Both the position numbers and the translations under genes were made by a program. Shown here in pieces: positions 39,668 through 52,400 of a DNA stretch of 64,000 nucleotides (the first letter of the stretch is position 1; every line of letters starts with the position of its first letter). The stretch is taken from assembly GCF_019097595.1 (NCBI RefSeq), contig NC_080731.1, forward strand, positions 21,398,866 through 21,462,865, given 5' to 3'. The notes beneath the pieces were generated by a model. The model did no database searches, had not been told where the DNA came from, and saw nothing but the letters and a program-made list of their open reading frames with translations. This DNA comes from Hemibagrus wyckioides. Taxonomy: Eukaryota; Chordata; Actinopteri; Siluriformes; Bagridae.

Positions 39668-40850
39668 TACCAGGTTTCACACTTTCCTCAGAACCAAAGA
39701 ACATGTCCGGTAGCAGTAGCAGTGTTTCACTTCCTGAAGGATTGAACATCAAGGGTAGAACAAGCGTCTCGTAATCATCGGTCAGTCATGGGCGTGTCCC
39801 TAATCACACACCCTGTGAAGGTCAGATCACACATAGTGGGTGTGTCCCAAACGGCTGCAGGTGTGGCACAGAGGTGTGACCTGTTTCTGCTGCTCTGATC
39901 AACACTGCAGTGCACTGTGGTATTTCATCAGCACAGCTGGACATGTGCTGGGGTCAACAGGGCAAATTCACATTGGGGGGGGGGGGTCACCAACGTTTAC
40001 ATGTCACATGACACCAGACCTGAGACCTTTAGTCATAAAACAGGTGTGTTTTACATGACTCCAGAAAAGCACTGCTTACTTTAGTGACCAAGAAGTGCCT
40101 TGTGTGTGTGTGTGTGTGTTTTGTATTAAGAGTATTTCCTACATGAGCTCGTCCCTGACTACATCACCACTGCCATTTTTTTTACCACTGCCACTTTAAG
40201 TGTAAATCTGAAGCCTGTGGAACTGGAAGTGTCCAGGAGTGTCCCTTGTCCTGTAACCTTGTGTCTCTGGGTTAAGAGCAGAAGAGCTCAGGGGCTTGAC
40301 AGTAACACGTCAATCACACACAAAGAAGCTTGCTCTTCATTTGACTCCGGGTTTAACAACAATCGCTAAGCTAGTCAGCTCCCTGAATACAGCACTGTGA
40401 CGCAGCAGGTTAGTTAACACCGGGTAAACTGTTAAAACATCACTAAACTAGCGTGGTCACGTGATCGGCATTGTGACCGGTCTGTCTAAGAGGACGCACA
40501 CCGAAGTGAAATAGCAATGTTCAAACTATCGTACTGAACCGTCGCGCATCATGCTTTCATTTAATGCTAACTAAAGTGCTTTATCATGCTAACAACGTTC
40601 CCATGACGTTTGTGTCTAATTAGAAACGTGTACAAAACCCTCCATCACCATGCCACTGAGAACATTATTAAACACTCAGAGTGTGTGTGAATGTGTGTGT
40701 GTAATCTATTATACACCCCTCCCCTCCCCCCTTGTTAATCAAAGGTGATCCACCTGAATAACGTGTGACGACTTCATGGGCAAACTTTTTACGTTGATAT
40801 ATTTTTATTACAGATGTTTGTATGAATAAAAGCAGCTTTTTATATCCAGA
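38718..40850 (+). other. atp8b5: atp8b5 3' UTR
   Basis: Non-coding stretch between the stop codon and the first good polyadenylation signal. It holds short repeats of a ttaaagcag phrase near 38,995-39,030, a (CA)n at about 39,630-39,662 and a run of 12 G at 39,975-39,986. The short open frames here have no recognisable product. The end is inferred from AATAAA at 40,825. Confidence 0.6.
40825..40830 (+). terminator. atp8b5: Candidate poly(A) signal of atp8b5
   Basis: AATAAA in tatgaataaaagcagc, followed within 30 nt by T-rich and GT-containing sequence. It is the best-placed signal downstream of the stop. Confidence 0.6.
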
Positions 40851-42120
40851 GGATGTGAGTCTGGCTTGTTTTTTTCTATAAATATATAATAACAGGATTT
40901 AGAACATTATTTGTTTAACACTATATAGTAAGAAAAGGTTCTTTGAAAACTGGTGAAGAGGATTATGGGTTTGTGGAGGAGATGTTCAGGAGCTTTTCGG
41001 ATTACTGCTATGACTCTGAATGAGAAATTCAGTGAAATAAAACTTTAAGTTGTTTTAAAATGCAGGATAAAATGAAAACTTGAGGGAAATCTGGACGATG
41101 GTGTGGCACTAATAGAACTAATCATTCCACAGGAGGAGGTCAACTCTCCAAAGGGGAAAGTCTTTCAAAAATAATTCCATTTGCATTTATTTAGAAATGT
41201 CTGACTGATTACATTAAAGGCTGTTTCCAAGTTTCCATAGAATGTAGAGTATATGTTTAGTGTGGCGTTGATATTGGCACCTCTACTGCTACAATACACC
41301 GTACCGAGTCTGACCACCGATACGGAAATCTTCAGCGGTCAATCAACTTGGAATTCTACAGCCAAGAAATGCAATACACAATAACAAATCAGGAAACACA
41401 AGGATGAATCAGACAAAGCAGAAATTGTGGGTATAGTGTGTGAATGGAATTCTTCCCTCTGATTGGACGAGACATCGGTTACTCAGGATCTACAGGAAGG
41501 AGGAAACTGTGTATTTCTTGTACATGTGTGGAGTTCTGCATTTACTTTAAACCATTTTCTGTATCTTTTAAAGGAAATAACAAACATATATATTTATATT
41601 TATAAGAAAATGGAGTTAATTCAGCTCTAATGTGAGGAAGGACGTTCATATGGTCAGTGTGATGTTGGATATACTGATAGCGTATCATGGAGTAAAGATT
41701 AGTTTGCGATCTCTAAAAACACACACAGGAATGTCCAGAAGAGCAAACTATTCCAGATTAAAGGATGTAAGGAGCGCTATAAGAGCAGAGCTGTGTTCAT
41801 ACACACACCAATCCACTTTCTACTGCTGCAGCTACTGCTGGACTTCCTGTAGATCCTGAGTGACCCGTGTCTCGTCCAATCAGAGGTCAGAATTCCATTC
41901 GCAAAAACTATACTGAATTATTGACTGAGAAAACATGACAGAATTCCTTTCACATTAATTTCTACTTAATTTTATGTGTTTAAATGTGTTTAGCAGCTTT
42001 GTAAAACGTTTGTCTGCAAAAGCAAAATTCCACTGAAAATCCTAGAGCTTTATGAGCTCGACTCATTTGAACGAGTCACTGAAAAGAGTCGACTCACTCA
42101 CTGACTCGCTCAGTGGAGCA
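40851..42120. other. Intergenic region atp8b5-rusc2
   Basis: No gene seen. AT-rich to about 41,420, then the inverted-repeat element at 41,430-41,915, then sequence rising in CpG toward the candidate rusc2 promoter. Confidence 0.6.
41430..41915. mobile_element. Inverted-repeat (foldback/MITE-like) element
   Basis: Left arm 41430-41499 contains gaattcttccctctgattgg, then acgagacatcggttactcag, then gatctacagg. Right arm 41843-41915 carries the reverse complement with few mismatches (cctgtagatcctgagtgacc, then cgtgtctcgtccaatcagag, then gaattcc). Arms are about 70 bp with about 340 bp between them. No coding capacity, so a non-autonomous DNA element or foldback is the best reading. I do not recognise the family. 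Confidence 0.7.
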
Positions 42121-42159
42121 GGGATGAATTTTGTCCCGGTTGGTCCAGCGCATTAAACG

Positions 42160-42535
42160 GGTGCATCGTTACAACAACACAGACGGACCGAACGCTTTGT
42201 GTGTTACTGTAGGATCAGTCCAGCTGCAAAACATCTGCTGATAGACAATCGGTGTTTAAACAATCGCGCGAGTTTCTCCCGGTTTTGATGTGGTGAATGT
42301 CGCCGGTGATGAAGCGGAGGATAATGACGCAGCGTCCGGGGCTCGAAGCCCGAGCAGGACGCTGAACACTGCGGAGGGACAACACAACACCGTCTCCTGA
42401 CCCGTGAGTCGGGATTCAGCCTCACAGGATTAAATCGTCGGTGTGAGTATTACCGTGACCTTTAGTGTTTACGGTTTTCAGACAAAAGACGCGCGCGCGC
42501 TGGGACGGTGGGCGTAGGGATGCACATTACCGGAG
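42160..42535 (+). promoter_or_regulatory. rusc2: Candidate CpG-rich promoter and non-coding first exon of rusc2
   Basis: The most CpG-dense stretch between the two genes, including acaatcgcgcgag, gcggaggataatgacgcagc and gcgcgcgcgctggg. A plausible donor (tcggtgtgagtatt) lies near 42,440. It stands about 5.4 kb before the coding exon. The position of the start site cannot be read from sequence alone. Confidence 0.45.
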
Positions 42536-43317
42536 CTCCATCACTGCGTTTCAGCTGTTTCTGTTGTGTTTATAAACATTAACACCTCTGTAGATTTCAC
42601 AACATTGTGATGTTCGTGATATGATAGGAAGAATCAGCTGTCTGACCGCACCGTGTCCGTCCAGCTGTAACGCGAGCCGTTAGCTGTAATAGCCGCAGTA
42701 ACGGTACCGCGAGGCCTGTTTACGGCTTTGTCACCGTCGACATTTACATTCTCTTTGTTTTAATTTCACACACGCACTGACATTTCTCACGCATTTCCCC
42801 ATCACTCTGTGCGTGATTTTCCGTTATACGTGACCAAAGAGGTGTATTTGTCATGACCGTGACATTATAGAGGTTAGCTCACTTTCCCGGAATATTCCGT
42901 GGGCCGCGTCTCAAACGCCCCCTGTCCTCCCTACACTAGAGCACTACGAAGAACTGGAACATCAGTGTAAACACAGTGCCTTGTGTTATGGCTCTGTCCC
43001 AAAACACACACGGGTGATGTTTAAGGTACAGACTACACAGAAATCAGCGCCGTGGGGTCACACAGACACTCTGTGGCGCACTATTCAGTGGTCGTGGTTT
43101 GGGACGTGCCCTGCAGCTCCAGTACAGACAGGAAGACATTTTGGGATTGGGGAACGTACTCCAGTTATGCAACATCCCCTAATGACAGCAGTGCTCACTA
43201 ACTGGTCAGTAGTAAGGCTAGTGTGTAAAACTGCCATAGTGGGCTGGAGGGTGGAAACAGGAAAAGGGATTATTTCCGGTCCATGAGAGCAAGTAATCTT
43301 GTTATACTGCACTTAAT

Positions 43318-43367
<50 letters not shown>

Positions 43368-43785
43368 GACAGGGCCTCAGTGTTGTGTGGTGAGTTCATG
43401 TCGGAGTCAGTTGAGGTGACCGGTCACATTACACTGATTTACAATCAGCACACTCATGTCCACTCTCTATATATGAATTCTGTATCATTCATTTCTGACC
43501 CTGAAAAGTGACCACAGGACTGGCTTTTAACAATAAACTCTCTCTCAGGAATCTGAATGTAGATCTCGATGGTTTACTCACAGGAGTCAGGACATCAGCT
43601 CTAAGCGCTCCATCAGTGTGTTGGGTAACGATGCTCTCAGAGATCCACTTCCTGTTCCACAGAGACATGGAAGTGATCAGTGCTGAACCTCCACCAGCTC
43701 CTCTTTCCCACAACACGTCACTGGATGATCGCTTGAGCCCTTTATTCAGAGAAAAGTCCAGAAAGCAGCCCTGTTGCCTGTCCTG

Positions 43786-44130
43786 CAGTGGTGTAGTGGT
43801 CAGAGAGCCAGGTTCTGGTGCCTGAGGTCCATGGTTTGAGTCAGGTGTGTAGTTACTTTAGCTTTGAACATGTTACTGTGCCTCTTTGAGCTGTTTATTA
43901 AGATAAAAGTTCAATAAGTACTATCATGCCTGTGGTGTAGTGGTTAGAGACACTGGGGTGTTTGTGAGGTCCCTGGTTCAAGGTTGTGTGTACTTGATTG
44001 GTCTTTAAACCCTTCACTGATGCTTTATGAGCCATTTATTAAGACAAAAATCCAACAAACATCTTCACCAGTGTTGTAGTGGTTAGTACCGTGGACTTTG
44101 GTGCATGAGGTCCCTGTGGCTGTGCTTTAA
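43786..44130 (+). repeat. Tandem tRNA-derived SINE-like units (about 3, about 140 bp apart)
   Basis: A box A-like tggtgtagtgg occurs at about 43,790, 43,934 and (as ttgtagtgg) 44,074. Each is followed about 35-40 nt later by a box B-like ccctggttcaagg or ccatggtttgagt, then a related tail ending tttattaagacaaaaatcca. Spacing is 144 and 139 bp. The order of boxes fits a tRNA-derived SINE; the third copy is the most decayed. Not a functional tRNA: no clean acceptor stem. Confidence 0.55.
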
Positions 44131-46433
44131 ACACTTTACTGCAGTCTGTTGAGCCAGTTCGGGCAGCTGCCCACCTAGGGTCAGAACATAAGAAGGAAGG
44201 GGTTATGAAGCCTGAAGAGAGAGGTTCGACTGAGTTTTTGCATAATATAGAAACTGCTGTTAAGTGAGACAGAAATATGAGAAACAGTGCTGTCTCTCAG
44301 ATCTGTGGTGTGGGAACATTTCAGATTTGTTGTGGACTATGATGCCATGAAACAAAAACGGTAAAAAAAAAACATGACTGTGTTTAAGCACTGTTCCACA
44401 CGAGTTACCTACTGAGATGGAAATACTTCAACATGACCACACATCTGCAGCTCCATCACCCAGAGATATCACTGTGTGGAAGCAGGAGGGCAGAGCAGGG
44501 AACACAGGAACCCAAAAAACCACAGTCCCCTATCTGATCCCTTCCAGCATTCAGACACAACTGGTTCAGAGAGACACAAAAAATAATTATAATATAATAA
44601 CTGCTAAAGAAGTTGATTTTTGCATTTAAGTAAAATAAAGAGAATTAAACTAAAACCATTTTTTTCTTCTTAACATACTTACTGTTCCTGTCACCTAAAC
44701 AAAGAATAATGGAAAAAAACTTTAATAATTTGCCAAGCCATCAGAACCGAACCGAAAACCGTGGTTAAAAACCGCGGTACGTATTGAACCATGGGTTAAC
44801 TGTATTGTTGCATCCCTACTGTTGTTTACAGCAGAAAGCCTTAGATCTACATGGTCATAACTCAGTTTATGGAGTTTTTTTTGCTCTAGATCACCCCCAC
44901 GTGGACAAATACAAACTTTTTCAAATTCAATTAAATTAATTTAGACCACAGTGCCCTCTGCCGAGATTAGAATTATTGTGCCTGTATGCTTGACACCCCT
45001 GTTGCACAGGAGTTGCTTCTCCTGTGGGAGATGTGACAGAGGTCTGGACAGTAGTGGACACAGCGGTGGTGTTGGGTGATTGTGTTTCAGCTGATGGATT
45101 TGGTTGACACGGTGTCTCCATTCCTCAGAAACTCAGATATTCACAGTGAAAGATTCTGGAAATCTTTGATCAGTCAGTACACCTGATGTCCATCTTTCTC
45201 TGCACCTGTAATTACACACAGGCTGCACATCACTGAGCACAAACTGTCTTGGCTTTGAAGAACCAGCTCATCAGAGGACCTGGGAGATCTGTATAAAGAT
45301 CTGCATCTAAATGTGTGTGCAGCTGATGTCCCAGAAACAACAGGGATGGAGACTCCTTGGTCACTGGGGGCGGTGTAATGCGATGTCAGCAAGAATGTTT
45401 CAGAAACCAATGATTCCACCACTCTCCAAAACATTACAGGTCAATTTAGCTCATGGTCAGCAAAGTTCTTCAACCAGCACATACATATTGTGAGATGCAT
45501 CATCCAAATATCCCCCAAATCCACAGTGTTATGAGAAGTTCTCGAAGCACCACAACATACCAGGTAATAGACTTCTGAGTCCACTCGTGGAAACGTAACT
45601 GCTCAGTGATGATCGAGGACTTCAGAGAAAAGTGGTGCTTCAACGTATCTGTGATGTTGGAACCCTCTTGTCTGGAGTGAGAAGACTGTGGAGTAACCCT
45701 TAGGTTTTTCCTCTGGTCACACTGAGTAGCAGAGGTACTTTATTAGCAATAGTGTTAGCAATTTCAAAATGGTCAAATCTTTCCAGGTAGCTGGTCCATG
45801 GGTCCAGTCTTTCATCCAAAGCATTCATGAAGCCGATAGTAATAGTGGTCCTAGTTCACCTAGGTCAGAAACAAGTGTAATAAACACACACACACACACA
45901 CACACAACTTTATGGTTTGTACTGGGTACATACCAATTCTTTATGTGAACTGAACACTGGACACAACTAACACCACAATCCAACTGCTTTCTGGATTGTG
46001 ATTGGTCAGAAGTTGTTGATTAATTCTCAGTAACAGCAGCTCTTACAGAAGTGCAGATAGAAATCACAGGATTATATTAACACACTCTTCTGATAGGTTA
46101 TCGTTTCTACAGTAACGGCTCGTCCACAGGGACTCGTACTGGACACACCACTGATTTTAAATGGATTCAGAATTGTTGGAAAAAAAGTTTTCTGCAGCAG
46201 TTCCTCTACAGAAGGAGTCTCCAGTGTCACCAGTGACGTGAAGACCTGTGGTACAAATATGATCAGGTTTTTCTGTCCCTAAAAAGATTATTTTGGAGAA
46301 ACTGGAGGAGTGTAACATTATTCAGTTACAGTAATACACAGACCTCTGTTTTACCCACAAATATAGTATTACAGGTGTGTTTGTGTTCCCGGTGCCTGAG
46401 TGTAGCTATTGGATGTATCATGTTCATACAGGA

Positions 46434-46556
46434 TTCAAGATTCAAGAAGCTTTTATTGTCATTTCAACTACATTTATCTGACGCAGTACATAGTGAAATG
46501 AAACAACGTTTCTCCAGGACTTGGTGCTACAGAAACACACAACATAAAGTAAAGGA
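46434..46556. repeat. Interspersed repeat fragment common in fish introns
   Basis: The phrases caagaagcttttattgtcat, acgcagtacatagtgaaatg and aacaacgtttctccagg resemble a dispersed repeat I associate with otophysan fish genomes (TE 3' end). Family name uncertain. Confidence 0.45.
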
Positions 46557-47820
46557 GAGGAGTGAACAACCATAATGCAGCCTAATGCTTCTCAGTGTGT
46601 GTGTGTGTGTGTGTAGCATGTCAGGAATGAACTTATTCTACGCTGCACACTGAGTTTAAAGCCCACTCTGTTTTCTATCTGACAGCACGGACACCAGGAT
46701 TCTCCTAAACACCAGGGCTGTGTCCCAAACCTCTCCCTCTTCTCTATTCCCCACACTGGCCAGTGAGTAGTGGTCAGGAACACACTAATCTAGGGTACTA
46801 GAGAGTGATTTTTGACCACAGCTGTGTCCTCATTATCAGTTCAAAATGGACATGTTCCAAACATACTCTGTTCTCTATATACAGCACGATGTTCTCGTAC
46901 AGAATGTTTCACTATCATGAGTCCAAACCTCACACACTGTTTACTGTGGTGTACGGGGCTTGTTGGTGTGTTTGTTTGTGTCCTTATGTGTGTGTCAGAG
47001 TGACGGAGGGTGTGTATTGCTGGCTGTGTAAGATAAAGAGAGGCGTGTGTGTGTGAGAGAGAGAGAGTGGTGCATGCTCAGTCCTCCTGCAGCTGATACA
47101 TTAGCAGATAGTTGAGGGTTAAGAGAGAGAAATGCCCTGAACATGACAGACTGCTGAGCGTAACAACATCAGCGATGTGGTAAAGATGGCTTTGTGTGAG
47201 TTCAGCTTTTTATCAGGTTATTACTGTAAGATCTACTGTGCAAATTCTACCGTGAGCTAATGTTCTCGTCATGTAAGGATACAGGAAGCTCATCAGCACT
47301 TTATTTCCTGCCTTTTTGCCCAGTCATGATGGAGTCATGATGAGACACACTCCGTGCTGACACAATGCCTCCGCTGTGTTTGTAGCAGTCCCCCGAGTTC
47401 AGCTTCACCCAACGCCTTCCTTCTCCGGGTGGATGTTAGACGAGCGCCGCATCAGTGCTCACACTGCTCACACGTTTCATTCAGTAGCTCTGACACGGAC
47501 AGATCTGAACTGCAACCATACACTGCATTAGTATAAACCAATCCCCTTAGTTATGTTCATCTCAGCAAAACATCCTACAACAACAAAGTAATTAATATTG
47601 TAACTAAAACATGGACAGGGAAAAGAAAATCGTATCAATTTTATGGAGCTCTTCACTGTCCAGCCTTGTAAACATATTACATTTTTAATAAAACGTGTAA
47701 CACCAACAATCTCTGCTCTGGATTCTACTTTCAATTCTGACACCCAAACACAATGTTGCTAAATTTTAGTGAATAGTGGGTGAGAAAATTCAACCTTTCT
47801 TTCTTTCTGTCACGTTCCAG

Positions 47821-47913
47821 ATGTTTTCTTTCTGTCGAGATGACCTCTTCAGCTCCTTCTATCACACTCCTCACTCCCAGCGACCTCGACTCGGGATCGG
47901 GCGTGTGAATTAG
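47821..47913 (+). CDS. Upstream ORF (30 codons) in rusc2 5' leader
   Basis: If the acceptor cacgttccag (ending 47,820) is used, the coding exon begins exactly with ATG, opening a 30-codon frame that ends TAG at 47,911-47,913, 62 nt before the main ATG. It could dampen translation of rusc2. There is no evidence that the peptide itself is functional. Confidence 0.3.
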   Translation: MFSFCRDDLFSSFYHTPHSQRPRLGIGRVN

Positions 47914-47975
47914 ACTTCTCTCCAGCATCATCAAGCCTCGATCTCTTTCCCCCCTCATCCCGCTTTCCAGAGACG

Positions 47976-49454
47976 ATGGACAGTCCTCCGAAGCTGGCCG
48001 GAGAGACGCTGATTGTTCATCACATCCCTCTAGTGCACTGCCAGGTTTCTGGGTCGCACCAGCACTGCGGAAGCCCGCTGAGGAAAAGCAACAACCCCTT
48101 CAGCTGCCCGGAAAACCTCGGCTTGATCCGCACCACTTCGCTTCCTGAGAGGGACGTCCTCCAGCGTGAGGCGCTGGTGTACAGCAGCCTGATCCAGACC
48201 TCCAGCTCGAGCGATGCTTTTGAAGACGAAGGGATGAGAGGAGAGAAGAAAGGAGTGAGAGGTGGAAGCATGGCGAGCGACACTTCCTCTTTCACGTCCA
48301 GCAATTCCGAGGACGCTCTTCCTAAAGTCCTGTCGAAGAAGGTGCACAACAGGCCAAGCTCCCTCAGACACAATCCCTTCCTGCTGAACGCGGGGGAAAT
48401 CGATTATGATGATGATGACGACGACGATGATGATGGAAGCAACCTGAATGGATATTTGGAGGATTCTTCCTTTCACTTGCATGGAAACTCGAACACAGCC
48501 TTAGACGACAGAGTGGACTTGGCTCCTTTCCATCTGCATGAGCTGGGTTATAACTCCGGACCGTTCCACCTGCATGAATCTTTGGAGAAGGTCTGGAGTT
48601 CAGACCAGAAGGGGGCTTCCGGACGCCATTTTTCTGCCCGTCTCGAGGGTCTGGATCTTTTGGGACTAGACATTCAGCATCGTCACGGCAGCAGCGGCTC
48701 CACCCTGTCGATGGACTGTGGAGAGCAAGAGTGGGACGACGATGACGATGATCAGTCCATGCAAGGTGGGCGGGGCAGTTCAGAATGTTGTGGATGCTCC
48801 AGGACTTATCCTGAATCGTTCCCAGATTTTGCTCACGGTTACTGCAGCGATTCATCCTGCAACAGCTCTGACGGCATCCTGGTCAACTTCAGTACCATCT
48901 ACAACAAGACCAACAACATTGTCCCTGACAAGCCGATCAACCTCAACAGCTCTGCCGATCAGTCCTGCACCTCTTCTGTATCTGAGCCGGTCTGTATGGG
49001 CGGGGCTGAATATGGAAGTGGGGGTGGAGCTTTTTACTTGGACTTGCACAGATCTCCAACAGAAGCTCCTCAGGAAGCCCCTGACCTGCCATCTTCCTCT
49101 TCCTGCCTATGCTCTTCCCAGCCACAGGGAGGCACAGTGGAGCTCGACGCTAACTGCAATTCCTATCACAACCATGAAGGTCTGTTACCCTCAGAGACTT
49201 CGGCCAATGACCTCACTTCTTGTATGCAGAGCCAGGCACGGCTGGTTGTCGCAACACAGAACTACTACAAGCTGGTAACCTGCGACGTTTCATCACATTC
49301 CTCCCCAAGTCCTGCAGGATCTTCGGTCACAAGCTGCTCCGATGAACACAGCAAAGGAAGTCCCACCCAGCCCACAGAGTACTTCCTGTTTAGGCACAGT
49401 AAAGAACAAGAAGAGGAGGAAGAGCAAGAAGATGCACAGGTCAGCACACAAAAG
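47976..49454 (+). CDS. rusc2: rusc2 coding exon 1 (residues 1-493)
   Basis: Large exon with the initiator ATG. Contains repeated FHLH(E/G) phrases, the [16 protein letters not shown] block, [20 protein letters not shown] and [20 protein letters not shown], all hallmarks of RUSC2. Ends CAA-AAG|gtaaac after a Glu-rich tail. Confidence 0.95.
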
Positions 49455-52400
49455 GTAAACGTCTCGAAAATTTAGCAAAAACCCGCTCTAGAAATATTAG
49501 TAACGCTAACAATTTGGCAACATTTTATAATTGATCTTAGCTTTAATTGTTTCTGCGTTATTCTTATTAGAGTTAATTATCTAATCTTATATTGCTTTTA
49601 AATGAAGTAATATCTATAGTTTTTAAATAGGATGGTAATAAACTGATCAAATATTTCATCTTTCCTTTTTTCTCTGCTAGCCGTGTGAGAAGAATGCAGA
49701 GCCGCCCCTGTGTGACGATGACTCCATGCATTCAAATGTAATTGAGGGACAAGTGTATGTCAACATCTCACCTCCTGTGGGCGGAGCCATAGTTGGAGCC
49801 CGCCTTCGTTCACGCAGCTATGACCGGAACCTGGACAAGACCCCACAGCCTCGTCTGGGCTCTCTGGAGCGCATGCTAAGCTGTCCCGTGCGTCTCAGTG
49901 AGGGTTCCACCCCTGGCCCGGCCCCTCCGCCGCGCGTCACTTCCTTTGCTGAGATCGCGAGGAACAAAAGGAAGAACGGTGGATCTCCTTCTCAGAAGAA
50001 CAGTGCTGATGCCTCTTCTGTTCACTCCCACTCATCTGGAGAGTTCTCCCCGATTCTTGAAGATCTTTCCTTGCTGATAAACTCCCCCCACTGGAGCCTA
50101 CCACTCAGAGTCTCACCGGGGGGAGCAGGGAGAGAGACAAGGACCAAAGCAGAAGGTAAGAGAGCACAGAGGCTAATGTTATATGTATTGTTCACATAGT
50201 ATAGGGATCCAAGTATAACAGGGGGTGGAGCCAGAAGCATGGGTCAGGGGCTAATGGGGCAGGAAGGATGAAGGGCCAAGTGGATGGTGCTGGAGCAGAA
50301 GGACAGGGCCTGTTGATGCATTAGGAGGTTGAGGAGATCCATGTTAATGCTCAGAATAAGCAGGAAATCCAAATATCTGTGGCTTCACATTATTAAAACT
50401 CTTTAAAATCATTACTCGGTCATTATTATTCTCAGATTTTAATATATAGGTCTCTACATTATGAAGACTTCCACACTTTTGCGTCTTTTAGAGACTGCAG
50501 GTGCGCCTGATAAGTGTGTGTTCACACTCTCGGTCCGGCACTGCCCCCAGTGGCTGTGAGTGTGTACTGCAGTGCAGTATGAGAGGAGAAAACACTGACA
50601 TCTGACACCATGTGGGGCGAACAGCTTGCGCAACTGCACAGTGACGTTACACACATGCAGACACAGAGTGTCCCAGTCAAAGAGCACACACACACACACA
50701 CACACACACACCCTGACGGAGACGAGCTGCAGGAACATTTCCGGGGTTTTTCCTACTGACTTCTGTCTCTCTGTGCTGACTCCAGACGCAGTGACACAGC
50801 ATATGCACGGTGTGTGTGTGTGTGTGATTTTGTCTTATTGCCTGTTCAGCTGTGTCTCTGCTTTGTCATTACGTGTTGTGTGTAATTATCACTCTGGTTT
50901 TTGCCATGAAATGAAACTGAAGGTAAGATTAACGTTTTGAATAATGATCTAAAATAACGACAGTGCATCGTAACTGATGAAAATATTAGCGTAGCTGCAA
51001 TGAAAAAGCACAAATAGAGGTACAATCTGTATTTAATGTCACTTCTATCAAGTCTGTTCTTCTTTCTGTATCTGTTTATTTATCTGTGTCTGATGGGTGT
51101 GATGACCGATGGACAGAAAAGTGGAGGTGTGTCGTAGAGATTAGTAGTTAGAGCAGTGTGTTACAGGTGTATAGAGCAGTATGAAGTGTTCACACACTCG
51201 CCTGTGTCATTGCAGCGAGCAGCATTCACACTTCTAATGGCTTTCATGCTTTCAGAGTTTTACTTTTGTAAATCACAGGAACTGTGTGTCTGATTTTTCA
51301 TACCCTTTACATTAGGACAGGGAGATATGATACGATTCTGGTATCGTGATACAATAACATCATGATGCACTTTCTTATATAATTATTGTCAAGAGCTTTT
51401 ATAATGGCTTGTTGAAGCAAAATCATTTTTTACCACGCGTTTCATTTTACCTATGATTTCTTAAATAATGCTGAACAAAATCTCTGAAGCTGTACTGGAC
51501 CTTTGTTAGGGCTTTATTAACAAAAACATGGTAAATATATTTTATTACATCTTTAATTATTAGGATTAAGGTCCCATAAGGTTTCAGTTTGGTCACAGTG
51601 TCTGATAGAAGTGTTACGTGACAATACCTCACACTACAGATTACAGTGCTTTTACATCAACTACAGCTTACCTATTCAGTTTTAATCGGGATCCTGTGTG
51701 TCTGACATCACTCCAGATGACTGTCCAGCACCTGGACACGGGGATGCGACTGCATTGAACCCTTTAGTCTGTGTTGAATCTGTTACTGCAGTAAACACGT
51801 TACATCACTGCCTCTGCTGCCACTCCAGGCATGTTCTGAATATAAACACACGAAGGCTATTACTCACACAGAACACCACAGCACTGCTGACCACACGCTG
51901 CCCGGCTAGTTACAGTCCAGTCTTTTGGCTCAGCACTTTGTCTTCATTAACCTCACCCCCTCTCTCAGCTTATGAGGGTAGCAGGATAAATACGGACTCT
52001 GACAGACTTTCTCAGAAATATTTCAGACAGAAGAATAATCGGGACATGTGATCTATTTAGTTTTCTTTTGTTTGTTTATTATATACTAAAAGGAGCCGCC
52101 AAGAATTCATAATAGTTTTAATTATTTTAGTTTTCTGTGTTTTAAAAGGTAGATTAATAACATAATGCCATCTTAAATCTCTTTTTCTGTACGTCTCTGT
52201 CTTTAAGGTGGACTGTCCAGTTCTGTGGACTCGTCCCCAGCAGTAGTGCGCTACAGTAAAGATCAGCGTCCCACCACGTTACCCATCCAGCCCTTCACCC
52301 TGCAGCAGCAGTTCGGGAAACCCCAGGCGAAGCCTGTCCTGCCTCTGCTGGACGAGTACATCAATCACATGCAGGCTCGCCTTGGCTCCGCCCCCTCCGA

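Larger units (their letters stand above)
42536..47820 (+). other. rusc2: Probable rusc2 intron 1
   Basis: About 5.3 kb without recognisable coding sequence. Holds (CA)n at about 43,317-43,364 and 45,882-45,905, a tandem tRNA-like repeat (43,786-44,130), an interspersed repeat at 46,434-46,556 and a (TG)n at about 46,596-46,614. The interval 44,940-45,850 has short minus-strand open frames that may be remnants of a decayed retroelement, but I cannot name it. Confidence 0.5.

Noticed and set aside
43791..43850. Functional tRNA gene
   Set aside because: Box A and B-like phrases are present, but no paired acceptor or anticodon stem can be drawn, and two decayed copies follow in tandem.
44936..45850. 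Possible retroelement remnant in rusc2 intron 1
   Set aside because: Short minus-strand open frames only; no protease, reverse transcriptase or LTR motif that I can point to.
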